From CALZIK01 sp945787635 (GTDB lineage: Bacteria; Acidobacteriota; Thermoanaerobaculia; Multivoradales; JAHEKO01), in NCBI GenBank assembly GCA_947259725.1, contig CAMYNM010000001.1, positions 124,001 to 188,000 on the forward strand: 64,000 nt of DNA, in the 5' to 3' direction. The notes beneath the pieces were generated by a model. That model was given only the letters and a program-made list of their open reading frames with translations. It had not been told where the DNA came from and did not search any database. Made by a program: the position numbers and the translations under genes. Within the stretch, counting starts at the first letter, position 1; the number at the start of each line of letters is the position of its first letter. This document shows positions 50,688 through 59,767 of the stretch, in pieces.

Positions 50688-52342
50688 CGAGATCTCGGGT
50701 TCGCGACCGCGCTCGTCTTCCGGCGATGCCTTCGATCCACGAGCTCGACCAGTTCCTCGAGGGTCACGCCGAGGCGACGGGCGGTGGCGGTCGCCAGCGA
50801 GGTGCCGGCGACGCCCGGGACGAACTGATAGGTCGAGGACTCGCCCCTCATCTCCACCTGTAGGAACCTGAGACTGTCGGTCGGTGGGCTCGATTCGAGC
50901 TCGCGAGCAAAGTCCAGGAAGTGAGTGGTGATCAGACCGATCGGCTCGACCCGCTGCAGCAGCTGGATCACCATCAGAAAGATCTCGACGGCTTCCGAAG
51001 GATTCGTCCCTGAGCACAGCTCGTCCACCAACACCATCGAGCGCGGCCCAAGCGACTCGAACAGCTTGCGAATACGCAGCAGCTCCGTCCCCAGCCGGCC
51101 CTCGCGCTGGTCCACGCTCGCGGGCTCGGTCGCCGAGGCGAACAGCCCGTCGACCAGCGCGAGCCGCGCACGGGCCGCCGGCACGTATAGCCCGGACTGG
51201 CCGAGCATCTGCGCGAGACCGATGGCTTGCAGAAGCCGGGTCTTGCCGCCCGAGTTGGGTCCCGTGATGATGAAGACCGGATCTCGAAGATCGGAGACCA
51301 GAGTCGAAGGTACCGGCCTCCCCTGACGGAACAGGAGCGGGTTGAACAGCTCTTCGAGCTGCAAGTCGGACCCGGACTCGAACTCCGCGACGCACACGGC
51401 CAGACCCGCCGACTCCGCCCGCGTTCGAAACGATCGCGAACCGAGGTAGAACGCCAGATGACACTGCAGCTGCAAGAGAGGCTTCAGCCAATCGCTGATC
51501 TGGAGAAACACCTCATGAACCACTCGGTTGACCAGCTCCTTGCTGCTGAACTCGAAGCCGTGGCGGATGAGCTCGACGCGGTCCTTGAGCCGCCTCATCG
51601 GCGGCACATAGAAGGGGTTGCCGGTGTTCTCCTCGACCCGGTTCAAGCGAAGCTGACGGATCTTGCCGTCGGCCCCCACCTGAATGCTGAAATCGAGCTT
51701 GGCGAGGTGGTTCTCGTAATCTAGAAGGGAGGCCAACCAGCCCCACTGGGGCGTCGACCGGATCTCGGCGCCGGTAGTGTGGATGCGGCGCAATCCCGAG
51801 TTCGCCGCGGAGAAGTTCTCCGCCATTGCTTCGATGGTCTTTTTCGCTTGGTCGAGAATCTCGAGTCGAAACAGCGTGATGTCGAGCTTGGCCCGCCGGT
51901 GCGGCGCCTTGAACAGCGATAGGAGATGAAAAAGATCTTGAAACAGACCCTGCGTCCTGGCGAGCAGCTCAGCGTCCGAATCGAGCTCCCCCAGGATTTC
52001 CTGACGAAATCGAATCGTGGCGACATCCAGCGGTGGGCGAGAGAGAACCTCGCGCAGAAACACCTTGTTGATCGGAGTCGGCCGCCCGAGGCTTTCAACT
52101 TGAAAGCACTCCTCGACGAGCGCGTCCAAAAAGAGCTCTTCGCGAAACAGCTCGGGGCGCCAGCCGGACTCCCCATCGAGGCCGTCGGTCCGCGCAAGCG
52201 CCTGCTCGAGGTGGTCCGCCGCGCCGCCACCGAGAAAGGAGATCTCCATCAGCTCGTCGACGGCGACCTCGTCGAGATGCAGACGTGCCTCGAGACCCAG
52301 CAGGTCCGGCACCGGAACCTGAGCTGGAGACGGACCTGCCAT
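50684..52342 (-). CDS. MutS-like ATPase lacking the mismatch-binding domain
   Basis: A 552-residue MutS-related protein. The C-terminal ATPase has Walker A GPNSGGKTRLL (near 342), Walker B MVLVDELCSGTNPSE and the THFLD switch, and it is preceded by the helical lever/clamp region. The N-terminal mismatch-recognition and connector domains of MutS are absent, and there is no Smr nuclease as in MutS2, so it is a short paralogue of unknown role. The ATG at 52342 lies just after the upstream stop, without a clear ribosome site. Coupled to queG by a 4-base overlap. Confidence 0.82.
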   Translation of the reverse strand: MAGPSPAQVPVPDLLGLEARLHLDEVAVDELMEISFLGGGAADHLEQALARTDGLDGESGWRPELFREELFLDALVEECFQVESLGRPTPINKVFLREVLSRPPLDVATIRFRQEILGELDSDAELLARTQGLFQDLFHLLSLFKAPHRRAKLDITLFRLEILDQAKKTIEAMAENFSAANSGLRRIHTTGAEIRSTPQWGWLASLLDYENHLAKLDFSIQVGADGKIRQLRLNRVEENTGNPFYVPPMRRLKDRVELIRHGFEFSSKELVNRVVHEVFLQISDWLKPLLQLQCHLAFYLGSRSFRTRAESAGLAVCVAEFESGSDLQLEELFNPLLFRQGRPVPSTLVSDLRDPVFIITGPNSGGKTRLLQAIGLAQMLGQSGLYVPAARARLALVDGLFASATEPASVDQREGRLGTELLRIRKLFESLGPRSMVLVDELCSGTNPSEAVEIFLMVIQLLQRVEPIGLITTHFLDFARELESSPPTDSLRFLQVEMRGESSTYQFVPGVAGTSLATATARRLGVTLEELVELVDRRHRRKTSAVANPRSR

Positions 52343-52356
52343 GCACCGGCTCGGAT

Positions 52357-53106
52357 TCAGTTCGCGACCGCTGGGGCCGGGCTCAGAGAGACCAGAGTGT
52401 CGGTCCCGAGGTAGCCATCGTCGGTGTTGTAGTACCAGGCGCGCGTCCGTGGCAGCCGTAGCGTCCCCAGGACCGTTTCGCCCTCCAGGGCGATGTACTC
52501 GCCGTCGTTCTTGCTTTCGTCGTGAAAGAACCGGTAACCGGCCAGGGCCGCGGTCGAGGGGTCGAAATAGAAATACCAGGTGTCGCCGCCGACGGCCTCG
52601 TCGTAGGTGACCCGGATGGCCAGGACCGAACGTCCGTCGAAATCGGTTTCCATCACCTCGGCGTCGATTCGGGTGCCGGGATCGCGCAGTTTCATCGGCA
52701 ATCCCCAAAGGTAGGTGTAGTAGTCACGCTTGCGCTCGACGTCGGCCTCGCTCAATCGGTATTTCTTAGATGCTTCCGCCGGAATGTCGGTGCTGCCGTC
52801 CATCCTCGCCTGCCACGAGTCGCCTTCAATCCGGGCGGCGAGGTCGTGCCCATCGCGAACCGTGCTCCAGGTGAACACCTCGCTTTCGAGATCGATCCCG
52901 ATCTCGGTCACACTGGTCTCGCCGTCCGGGCGGGTCCCTTCGAGCGTGAACTGGAGTGGGTCACCACCCCAGACCCCATCGGGATCGTGATACTCGATGG
53001 CCCGTTCCAGCAGCTCGGGTCCGGTCGGAAGGTCCGAGGGGAAGGCCGCGGTCGAGGCGAGAACGAGTATCGATAGACCGAGGGCGGAGCGTGTTGCGCA
53101 GTACAT
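52357..53106 (-). CDS. Hypothetical exported protein (possibly DUF6503-type)
   Basis: A 249-residue protein with an N-terminal signal peptide (SALGLSILVLASTAAFPSD). The mature part begins with ELLERAIEYHDPDGVWGG (near 31-48) and is all-beta, like LolA-like lipid-binding or DUF6503 proteins; this link is tentative. No Shine-Dalgarno is seen before the ATG at 53106, and a TACAAT lies eight bases upstream, so translation may be leaderless. An earlier ATG would read through DNA lacking coding character. Confidence 0.68.
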   Translation of the reverse strand: MYCATRSALGLSILVLASTAAFPSDLPTGPELLERAIEYHDPDGVWGGDPLQFTLEGTRPDGETSVTEIGIDLESEVFTWSTVRDGHDLAARIEGDSWQARMDGSTDIPAEASKKYRLSEADVERKRDYYTYLWGLPMKLRDPGTRIDAEVMETDFDGRSVLAIRVTYDEAVGGDTWYFYFDPSTAALAGYRFFHDESKNDGEYIALEGETVLGTLRLPRTRAWYYNTDDGYLGTDTLVSLSPAPAVAN

Positions 53107-53152
53107 GTTGACTGATTGTAGACAAAACGAAGGGAACGGGCCCCACGGCACA

Positions 53153-53173
53153 ACCAGTTGGGAGGGGACACCC
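53153..53173. repeat. Second copy of the GGGGACACC 3'-end repeat
   Basis: ACCAGTTGGGAGGGGACACC matches the repeat flank at 32009-32028 with one mismatch. Here the second arm of the hairpin is missing. It lies 24 bases after the stop of the ycaQ-like gene, in the same orientation relative to the upstream gene as the first copy. Confidence 0.5.
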
Positions 53174-53196
53174 GCGTGACGGATGGCCTCGAAGCG

Positions 53197-54414
53197 CTAG
53201 CGCCAGCCGGTCGGCTCGAGTCCCAACGCGCTCGAGTAGCGCGCCAGGGCGGTCCTGGCCGCTTCGCCGTCGGCGGCCGACGCCGGCCGAGCGGTGCCGG
53301 TGCCCTCGAAGCGGCCCGAGAGCACCTTCAACGCGCCGCGATCACGGTCTGCTTTCAGGTCGAACCGGGCCACCAGCCGCTCTCCCGCCAGCACCGGCAG
53401 GCAGTAGTAGCCGTACTTCCGCTTCGGAGCGGGCTTGAAAATCTCGAGCATCTGCTCGAAGTCGAAGAGGCGTTGCACCCGGGCGCGATCCCAGAGCAGA
53501 GGATCAAACGGCGACAGCAGGACACCGCGATCCATGCGCGGCCGGACCCGCTCCAAGCGCGCCGCAAGCTCTAGGTCGCGCGGCCGGATCCAGCCGAGAG
53601 ACGGTCGGCCTCCCGGGTTGTCGAGCTGACAGGGAACCACCTCACCCAGCTCAGCCAGGCGTTCCAGGGTGGCTGCGATCTCGCGTTTGCGATTGGTGAG
53701 CCGCCAGGTCTGGGCAAGCGTGCCGGTAAGCGCCCACCCGTGGCCGTCGAGCGCCTTGAGAAGAAGAAGCGCGAGCGCCTCACGCTTTGCGAGCGGCTGC
53801 GAGCGCACCTCCTCGGGGATGACTCTCTCGGCCAAATCGTAGGTCTTCTGGAAGTTCTTGCGCTCTCGAATGGCGAGCTCTCCGCTCGACCATAGAGCCA
53901 AGGCCACCCGCTTGGCGACTTTGAGATCCCACCAGCCGCTGCTGCCCTTCCCCTCCATGTCCACCGAGCGCAGAGGTCCCTCGTCGCGGATCCTCGCGCG
54001 GAGCCTGCGAGCCACGGCGCGATTGCGCGCGACGACGTTGCCCCACCAGGGATGACATCCGAGGAATTCGCGGCGGCGGAACTCGAACGCCGGATAGAGC
54101 TCCATCGGCATCCAGCTGGCCTCGTGTCCCCAGTACTCGAACAGCGGCTCGCCCGGCCGGAGAAGATCTTCACCCAGCTCCGGGTCGATGCGCTCGAGCC
54201 TCGACAGGAGAACGATCGTGTGGCTCCGCGCGCCGGCAATAGCGACCGTATCGAGCTGCAGATAGCCGAAGCCGTGAATCACCTTCTGGGCCGCGAGCCG
54301 AGCCCGCTTACCACCGCCCGCGCCACTGACCGGGAATCCGCTCCATTCCGGCTTGAGCAATCCCGCCCGGCACAAAGCAAGGCGGCAGGCGGCGCGTCTG
54401 TTGAGGCTCTCCAT
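53197..54414 (-). CDS. YcaQ/AlkX-family DNA glycosylase-like winged-helix protein
   Basis: A 405-residue HTH_42 protein. YcaQ-type enzymes unhook interstrand crosslinks and remove alkylated purines. The QxD catalytic motif is present as LQLDTVAIAGARSHTIVL (near 53-70), and the EYWGHEASWMP segment (near 93) and C-terminal LLSPFDPLLWDR are typical. The ATG at 54414 follows a TTG; the start is uncertain by one codon. A repair role is family knowledge. Confidence 0.87.
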   Translation of the reverse strand: MESLNRRAACRLALCRAGLLKPEWSGFPVSGAGGGKRARLAAQKVIHGFGYLQLDTVAIAGARSHTIVLLSRLERIDPELGEDLLRPGEPLFEYWGHEASWMPMELYPAFEFRRREFLGCHPWWGNVVARNRAVARRLRARIRDEGPLRSVDMEGKGSSGWWDLKVAKRVALALWSSGELAIRERKNFQKTYDLAERVIPEEVRSQPLAKREALALLLLKALDGHGWALTGTLAQTWRLTNRKREIAATLERLAELGEVVPCQLDNPGGRPSLGWIRPRDLELAARLERVRPRMDRGVLLSPFDPLLWDRARVQRLFDFEQMLEIFKPAPKRKYGYYCLPVLAGERLVARFDLKADRDRGALKVLSGRFEGTGTARPASAADGEAARTALARYSSALGLEPTGWR

Positions 54415-54515
54415 CAAGACGGATCATCCCACGCCCAACGGCCTGGGCCCGGCAATGCCCCACCCCGGCCCCGCATCCCACCTTGACGTCGAGCCGGGCG
54501 CCGGACCGGCGGACT

Positions 54516-55223
54516 CTACGAGCCGGGGCGTACCTCGGGAGCGGCCGGCGCTCGCGCCGACACCACGGCGACAATCTCTTCGATGACCTCCGCGACCGAT
54601 AGCTCGCCGGTGTCGATCACGCGGTAGGTCTCGTCCCAGGTGAGTGGCGAGTCCACCCGGCTGCTGTCGCGCTCGTCCCGCGTTCGGACCTCGCGCTCGA
54701 TCTCGTCGAGATCCAACCCTTCGGCCCCGGCGTCTTTCAACTGACGCCAGCGCCGCTGCGCCCGCACCCGTGGCGCCGCGGTAAGGAAGAACTTGAACGG
54801 CGTGTCCGGAACCACGCGGGTACCGATATCGCGCCCTTCCAGGACCCCACCGTTCTCGGAGGCACAGGTCCTTTGGAGCTCGCGCATGCGCTCACGCACA
54901 CCCGGGTAGGCTGATGTCCGGGAGGTCACCCCGGTGACCCGGAGGCCGTAGATTCGGCTCCCCACCGGCTCGCCCTGAACCCGGATCTCGAACGAACCGT
55001 CGGGTTGCCGATCTAGGGACATCTCCAGACCGGCCGCCAGAGCCTCGACCGCCTGGCGGTCGCCCGGATCGATCGCGCGTTCCACGACCTCGAGCCCCAG
55101 CGCGCGGTACATGGCACCGGTCTCGAGATACGGCAGGCCCAGGCGGGAGGCCACACCCTGCGCCACCGTCGACTTCCCGACGCCCGACGGCCCGTCGATC
55201 GCGATCACCAGGTCCGAGCTCAT
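54516..55223 (-). CDS. cmk: Cytidylate kinase
   Basis: A 235-residue enzyme making CDP from CMP. The P-loop IDGPSGVGKST (9-19), the TGAMYRALGL CMP loop and GRDIGTRVVPD are visible, as is the SPL-TWDETYRVIDT end. The start overlaps the pseudouridine synthase stop by four bases. In many genomes cmk is directly followed by rpsA; here four other genes lie between. Confidence 0.94.
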   Translation of the reverse strand: MSSDLVIAIDGPSGVGKSTVAQGVASRLGLPYLETGAMYRALGLEVVERAIDPGDRQAVEALAAGLEMSLDRQPDGSFEIRVQGEPVGSRIYGLRVTGVTSRTSAYPGVRERMRELQRTCASENGGVLEGRDIGTRVVPDTPFKFFLTAAPRVRAQRRWRQLKDAGAEGLDLDEIEREVRTRDERDSSRVDSPLTWDETYRVIDTGELSVAEVIEEIVAVVSARAPAAPEVRPGS

Positions 55224-56014
55224 GAGCGCCGGTTGCGACCTCGAGCCGGCCGAGGCTGTGCCTCGAGGCCCGAAAACAGCTCGACCTCCCGCTCCGTAAG
55301 CTCACGGTAGGTGCCCTTTCGTAGCCGGGCGTCGGACAGCGGTCCGATCGCGACGCGTCGCAGGCGCAGCACTTGATGGCCGACCCGATCGAACATCTCT
55401 CGAATCTGGCGGGTTCGTCCCTCGGTCAGCTCGATCCGCCACCACGAGTTGGACTCGAGGCCTCGCCGACCGCGGCTTCGAGCGAGCGGCTGGATCTTCG
55501 CCGGATGGGTGCGCCGCCCTCCCAGCACAATGCCGGAGCGCAGTTTGGCAATCGACTCCGGCGACGGCCGACCGTGCACCTTGACCTCATAGCTCTTCGA
55601 GCAACCATGCCGGGGATGACTGACGCGATGGGCGAGATCGCCGTCGTCGGTCAAAAGGAGCAGGCCCTCGGTATCGAAATCGAGCCGTCCGACAGCGAAT
55701 AACCGGCGTCGAACCTGCGGCGGCAACAAATCGAACACCGTCGGCCGTCCCTCGGGGTCCGAGCGCGTGGTGATATAGCCGGAAGGCTTGTTGAGCAGCA
55801 GGTAGCGGTTGCGCCCGGGAAGGGTCACCCGCTTGCCGTCCACCTTGACCGAATCCACCGCGAGATTCGCCTTGCCACCGATCTCGGCAACCTCACCGTT
55901 CACGGTCACGCGACCTTCCCGAATCAGCTGCTCGGCGGCCCGCCGTGAAGCGATCCCGGCTCTCGACAGGATCTTCTGCAGGCGTTCGCTGCCGGACGAC
56001 GTCACGGAGTCCAT
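55220..56014 (-). CDS. rluB: rRNA large-subunit pseudouridine synthase (RluB type)
   Basis: A 264-residue RsuA/RluB-family enzyme. An S4 RNA-binding domain (about 10-65, SRAGIASRRAAEQLIREGRVTVNG) is followed by the catalytic domain with Asp in VGRLDFDTEGLLLLT (near 105-119). It makes pseudouridine in 23S rRNA. It lies one base after scpB. Exact target (RluB, RluE or RsuA) cannot be fixed; the neighbouring scpAB favours RluB. Confidence 0.9.
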   Translation of the reverse strand: MDSVTSSGSERLQKILSRAGIASRRAAEQLIREGRVTVNGEVAEIGGKANLAVDSVKVDGKRVTLPGRNRYLLLNKPSGYITTRSDPEGRPTVFDLLPPQVRRRLFAVGRLDFDTEGLLLLTDDGDLAHRVSHPRHGCSKSYEVKVHGRPSPESIAKLRSGIVLGGRRTHPAKIQPLARSRGRRGLESNSWWRIELTEGRTRQIREMFDRVGHQVLRLRRVAIGPLSDARLRKGTYRELTEREVELFSGLEAQPRPARGRNRRS

Positions 56015-56015
56015 A

Positions 56016-56735
56016 TCAAGGCTCCGCTTCTTCCGGCACAGCGTTCATCGATCGAAAGGTTTCCGCCTCGCTGGAATCCGGCTCGCCGTCCGGGTCGTCG
56101 TCGATCGGACCCTCGTCTTCGTGATCTTCTTTTCCCCGGTCCTGGTCGGTCGACGCCGAGGGCTCGAACGGCAGGATCTCTCCACCCGGGCTCGCCATCT
56201 GTCCGAAGGTCTCTTCGAACTCTTCCAGCGGCGGGAGATCCTCGAGGCTCTGAAGGCCGAAGTGCATCAGGAAGTCCCGCGTGGTTGCGTACAGAAAGGG
56301 CTTGCCCACGACCAGCTTGCGTCCGGCGATGCGGATCAGGCGCTTCTCGAGCAGCGTCTTGAGCACGCCACTCGAGCTCACGCTGCGGAGGTCTTGAATC
56401 TCCGGTCCCGTGATCGGTTGCCGGTAGGCGATGATCGCGAGGGTCTCGAGCGCCGCCATCGACAACCGGTTCTGCCCGGTGATCTCGAAGAGTTTGCGCA
56501 GATAGCCGTGAAGCTCGGGCCGGGTCACCAGGCGCAGCCCGCCGGCCACCTCTTCGATGAAGACGCCCCGATCCGAGCTCTGGCGATAGCGCTCGAGGAC
56601 GTTCTCGAGAGCCGCTTCGGCCTTCTTGCGCGCGCGGCTGCCGAAGACCTCGAGAAGCTTCTTGCGCCGGATGGGCTCGGGCGTCGCGAACAGGGCGGCT
56701 TCGATCACCGCCTCGATTTCTTGTGGATCGGACAT
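56016..56735 (-). CDS. scpB: Segregation and condensation protein B
   Basis: A 239-residue ScpB, a winged-helix kleisin partner that forms the condensin complex with ScpA and SMC. The EAALFATPEPIRRKKL start and the LETLAIIAYRQPITGPEIQDLR signature (near 95-117) are diagnostic. It ends in a long acidic tail. It is 26 bases downstream of scpA. Confidence 0.93.
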   Translation of the reverse strand: MSDPQEIEAVIEAALFATPEPIRRKKLLEVFGSRARKKAEAALENVLERYRQSSDRGVFIEEVAGGLRLVTRPELHGYLRKLFEITGQNRLSMAALETLAIIAYRQPITGPEIQDLRSVSSSGVLKTLLEKRLIRIAGRKLVVGKPFLYATTRDFLMHFGLQSLEDLPPLEEFEETFGQMASPGGEILPFEPSASTDQDRGKEDHEDEGPIDDDPDGEPDSSEAETFRSMNAVPEEAEP

Positions 56736-56761
56736 TTCTGCTGCTCCCTGGCCAGGCGCGC

Positions 56762-57532
56762 CTAGCCGGAAATGGCCTCGAGCTCGTGCTCCTCGAGCTC
56801 GCGCTCCGTGCGGTACATCAATACGCTGCCGCCGTCGGTCTGATGGAGGCGCACCAGTTCGAGCCTGGCCAGCTCCAGCACCGCCAGGAACGCCGCGATG
56901 GCCTCGGCCCGGCAGGTCCGGCTGGCGAGGTCGTCGAGCAGGTCAACCGGCCGCTTGCCGGCCAGCGCTGCGAGCAGCCGCTCGAACTGACCGCGTGTCG
57001 AGAAGCTCTCTCCCCGCAAGTGCAGCGCGGGCGGATGCTCGCGGTCAAACCGCAGCAGGACGCCGTTGAGTGCTCCGAGCAAATCGAAGAGAGACACCTC
57101 TCCCAGATCGATCGATTCCTCCTGATCGCCGCCGGTCAGGCGCTCAGCGGGCCGCGTCCAAACGCCCCGCCGGAGATTGTGCATCTCCGCCAGGGACTGC
57201 GCAGCATCCTTGAGCTTGCGGTATTCGAGAAGCCGCTCGACCAGATCCTGCCGCGGATCCTCCTCGACGCCGTGCTCGTCCTTGGGAATCGGCAGCAGCA
57301 TCTTCGATTTCAAGTGAATCAAGTAGGCCGCTTCGTAGACGTACTCGGCGGCGATGTCGAGGTCGAGCTCGTCCATGAGGCCGAGGTATTCCTGGAACTG
57401 GTCACAAACCAGCGCCACCGGAATGTCGGTGATCTCGACCTCGTTGATGCGCACCAGGTGCAGAAGAAGGTCCAGCGGACCTTCGAACACCGGCAACTTG
57501 ACTCGCCATTCGGCTGGAAGCGCGCCGTTCAT
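56762..57532 (-). CDS. scpA: Segregation and condensation protein A
   Basis: A 256-residue kleisin that links SMC heads. The FEGPLDLLLHLV motif (near 16-27) and the AAEYVYEAAYLIHLKSKMLLP helix (near 60-80) are typical. The ATG at 57532 (preceded by an in-frame GTG) overlaps the stop of trpS, so it is translationally coupled to it. The scpA-scpB-rluB order is common. Confidence 0.93.
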   Translation of the reverse strand: MNGALPAEWRVKLPVFEGPLDLLLHLVRINEVEITDIPVALVCDQFQEYLGLMDELDLDIAAEYVYEAAYLIHLKSKMLLPIPKDEHGVEEDPRQDLVERLLEYRKLKDAAQSLAEMHNLRRGVWTRPAERLTGGDQEESIDLGEVSLFDLLGALNGVLLRFDREHPPALHLRGESFSTRGQFERLLAALAGKRPVDLLDDLASRTCRAEAIAAFLAVLELARLELVRLHQTDGGSVLMYRTERELEEHELEAISG

Positions 57533-58554
57533 CACGTGGCTTCGAGGGGATCGGCCCGCAGGTAATCGTAGTCGAGAGTCATCTCCGAGCGCACCCGGCG
57601 CATCGTCTCGGAGGCGCGCTCGCGCGCTCGATCGCTTCCCTTTCTCAGAATATTGAGCAGCTCGCCCTTGTCCGCCATGAGCTCCTCGCGCCGCAACCGC
57701 ATCGGCTCGAGAAAGGCGATCAGCCGGTCCGCCAGGAGCTTTTTGTCATCGACGCATCCGATCTGAGCCAGCCGGCACTCGCGCTCGACACGGTCTCGCA
57801 GTTCCGGCGGGGACACCAGCTTGTGGAACGCGAACAGGTTGCAGGTTTCCGGATGCCCCGGATCGGAACGCCGCACTCGGGTGGGATCGGTGAACATTGT
57901 CTGGCACTTGGCCCGGATCACCTCCGGAGAGTCCGCTATGTCGATCGTGTTGCCGTATGATTTCGACATCTTGCGCCCGTCGAGGCCGGGCACCCTGGGG
58001 GTAGGCGTAAAGAGTGCTTTGGGCTCCGGAAAGACGTCACCGTAGTTGTTGTTGAAGCGACGGGTGATCTCGCGGCTCAGTTCCAGGTGGCTGGCCTGAT
58101 CCTCCCCCACCGGAACAAAATCCGCTCGGTAGAGCAGAATGTCTGCCGTCTGCAGGACGGGATAACCCAGAAACCCGTAGGTCGAGAGATCTCGCTTCTT
58201 GAGCTCGCGGATCTGCTCCTTGTAGGTAGGCACCCTCTCCAGCCAGCCGAGCGGCGTGATCATCGAAAGCAGCAAATGGAGCTCGGCATGCTCGGGGACG
58301 AACGACTGCAGAAAGATCACCGAGCGCTCCGGATCCAGCCCCGCCGCCAACCAGTCGGCCAGCACCTCGAGCGAATTCTCGGCGACCTGCGTAGTGTCGT
58401 CGTAGTCGGTGGTCAAGGCGTGCCAGTCCGCGATGAAGTAGTAGCTGCGGTATTTCTCCTGGAGATCCACCCAGTTCTTGATCGCTCCGAAGTAGTTGCC
58501 CAGATGCATCTTGCCGGTCGAGCGCATTCCGGACAGCACCACTTTTTCCCGCAC
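57532..58554 (-). CDS. trpS: Tryptophan--tRNA ligase
   Basis: A 340-residue class I aminoacyl-tRNA synthetase. The HIGH-type motif is HLGN (17-20), and KMSKS is at 195-199 in DGRKMSKSYGN. The start is set to the GTG at 58554 because GAGGGG lies seven bases upstream; an in-frame extension reads through the neighbouring protease gene and is not coding. It heads the scpA-scpB-rluB-cmk run. Confidence 0.94.
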   Translation of the reverse strand: MREKVVLSGMRSTGKMHLGNYFGAIKNWVDLQEKYRSYYFIADWHALTTDYDDTTQVAENSLEVLADWLAAGLDPERSVIFLQSFVPEHAELHLLLSMITPLGWLERVPTYKEQIRELKKRDLSTYGFLGYPVLQTADILLYRADFVPVGEDQASHLELSREITRRFNNNYGDVFPEPKALFTPTPRVPGLDGRKMSKSYGNTIDIADSPEVIRAKCQTMFTDPTRVRRSDPGHPETCNLFAFHKLVSPPELRDRVERECRLAQIGCVDDKKLLADRLIAFLEPMRLRREELMADKGELLNILRKGSDRARERASETMRRVRSEMTLDYDYLRADPLEAT

Positions 58555-58568
58555 GTTGAAACCCCTCG

Positions 58569-59273
58569 TCAGCCTGAGACTTGAATTACCAGTAGGACTA
58601 CCAGATACACGGGCAACACAATGATCGAAAGCACATTGAACGCCGCCAGCGCGAGCACGATCATAAAGCCATACGGCTGGATTCTCGAATACCTCAGCGC
58701 CCAGGACCTGGGAAGCAGCTGCAGAGCTACCTGGCCTCCGTCGAGCGGCGGCACCGGCACCATGTTGAAAACACTCAGAAACCCGTTCAAGAAGGCGAAC
58801 TGAACCAGGGTGTAGAGCAACGGGAAGTGCGCACTCTGGGCCGCGTTCTCGATGTCGCCCACCAGACACAGCGAGGCGGTCTCGGCTCCGGCGGAGCCCA
58901 GCAAAGCGATCGCCGCTGACAACGCCAGGAGCGCGACTCCACCGACGAGCAGGTTCGAGATCGGGCCGGCCAAGACGACGCGGAGGTGATCGGTCTCCGG
59001 ATTGCGAAGCTTGCTGACCCTTATCGGGGTCGGTTTCGCCCAGCCAAACACCGGCCCCCCGGCGAACACCAGAAGCACCGGCACGATAATCGAGCCCAAC
59101 AGGTCGATGTGGCGAACCGGGTTCAGTGTGATCCTCCCCAGGTCGGCGCCCGTCGGGTCGCCCGCCCGCAACGCGGACCAGGCGTGCGCCGCCTCGTGCA
59201 CCGAGATCGCCAGCAAGATCACGAGCAGCTGAATCGCCCCGGCAAAAAGGGCATTCGGACCGGTCTCGATCAC
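58569..59273 (-). CDS. Site-2 protease family (M50) membrane metalloprotease
   Basis: A 234-residue intramembrane protease. H26-E27-A-A-H30 is the zinc motif in SVHEAAHAW, and the second signature NMVPVPPLDGG is near residue 180. About six helices. Such short, PDZ-free M50 proteins cleave membrane-anchored regulators or have unknown substrates. The GTG start at 59273 overlaps the upstream stop by four bases; a longer frame lacks a ribosome site. Confidence 0.88.
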   Translation of the reverse strand: MIETGPNALFAGAIQLLVILLAISVHEAAHAWSALRAGDPTGADLGRITLNPVRHIDLLGSIIVPVLLVFAGGPVFGWAKPTPIRVSKLRNPETDHLRVVLAGPISNLLVGGVALLALSAAIALLGSAGAETASLCLVGDIENAAQSAHFPLLYTLVQFAFLNGFLSVFNMVPVPPLDGGQVALQLLPRSWALRYSRIQPYGFMIVLALAAFNVLSIIVLPVYLVVLLVIQVSG

Positions 59274-59767
59274 GAGTCGCCGGCCACCGAGCGTTGCCGA
59301 ACGGCTCGGTCCGCCAGTGCAATCAGCTTCTGATTCTCGGTCAGAACCAGAAACTCGAGATAGAGCGCCCGCAGCTGCGCAGCCACCGCAAGGTAAAAGA
59401 GTCCCCAGTGAATCCACTTCGGCAGTACGCTGGTCTCGACGCCACCACCCAGAATGAAGGTCGCCATGGCCAGTCCCATGGCGATCATGAGCCAGGGATA
59501 GGAGCGGTTCTTATAGTCCTTGGTGCGCTCGATCCACTCCTCGGGCAGCCCGTGCTCGGCGACCGCCTCCTTGATCATCTTCCCGGTTCCGATCAGGTAG
59601 AACATGATCCAGGAGTGCGAAAACAGAAGCAGGAAGCCGGCGACCAGCCCGAGCACGACGTGCCGGTCCACCGTCGGCGAATCGACCACCATGTACCCGA
59701 GCACGCCGGTGGCGATGAAAACCAGCGTGGCGAAGGCTCCGACCATCAACAAGGCTCGTCCCATCAT
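59270..59767 (-). CDS. Four-helix membrane protein of unknown function
   Basis: A 165-residue inner-membrane protein with four helices (near 5-27, 38-62, 92-113 and 118-138). A conserved-looking FSHSWIMFYLIGTGKMIKEA (near 49-68) contains His and Lys in the membrane boundary. No name is recognised. The ATG directly follows the glycosyltransferase stop, and its own stop overlaps the protease start. Confidence 0.7.
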   Translation of the reverse strand: MMGRALLMVGAFATLVFIATGVLGYMVVDSPTVDRHVVLGLVAGFLLLFSHSWIMFYLIGTGKMIKEAVAEHGLPEEWIERTKDYKNRSYPWLMIAMGLAMATFILGGGVETSVLPKWIHWGLFYLAVAAQLRALYLEFLVLTENQKLIALADRAVRQRSVAGDS

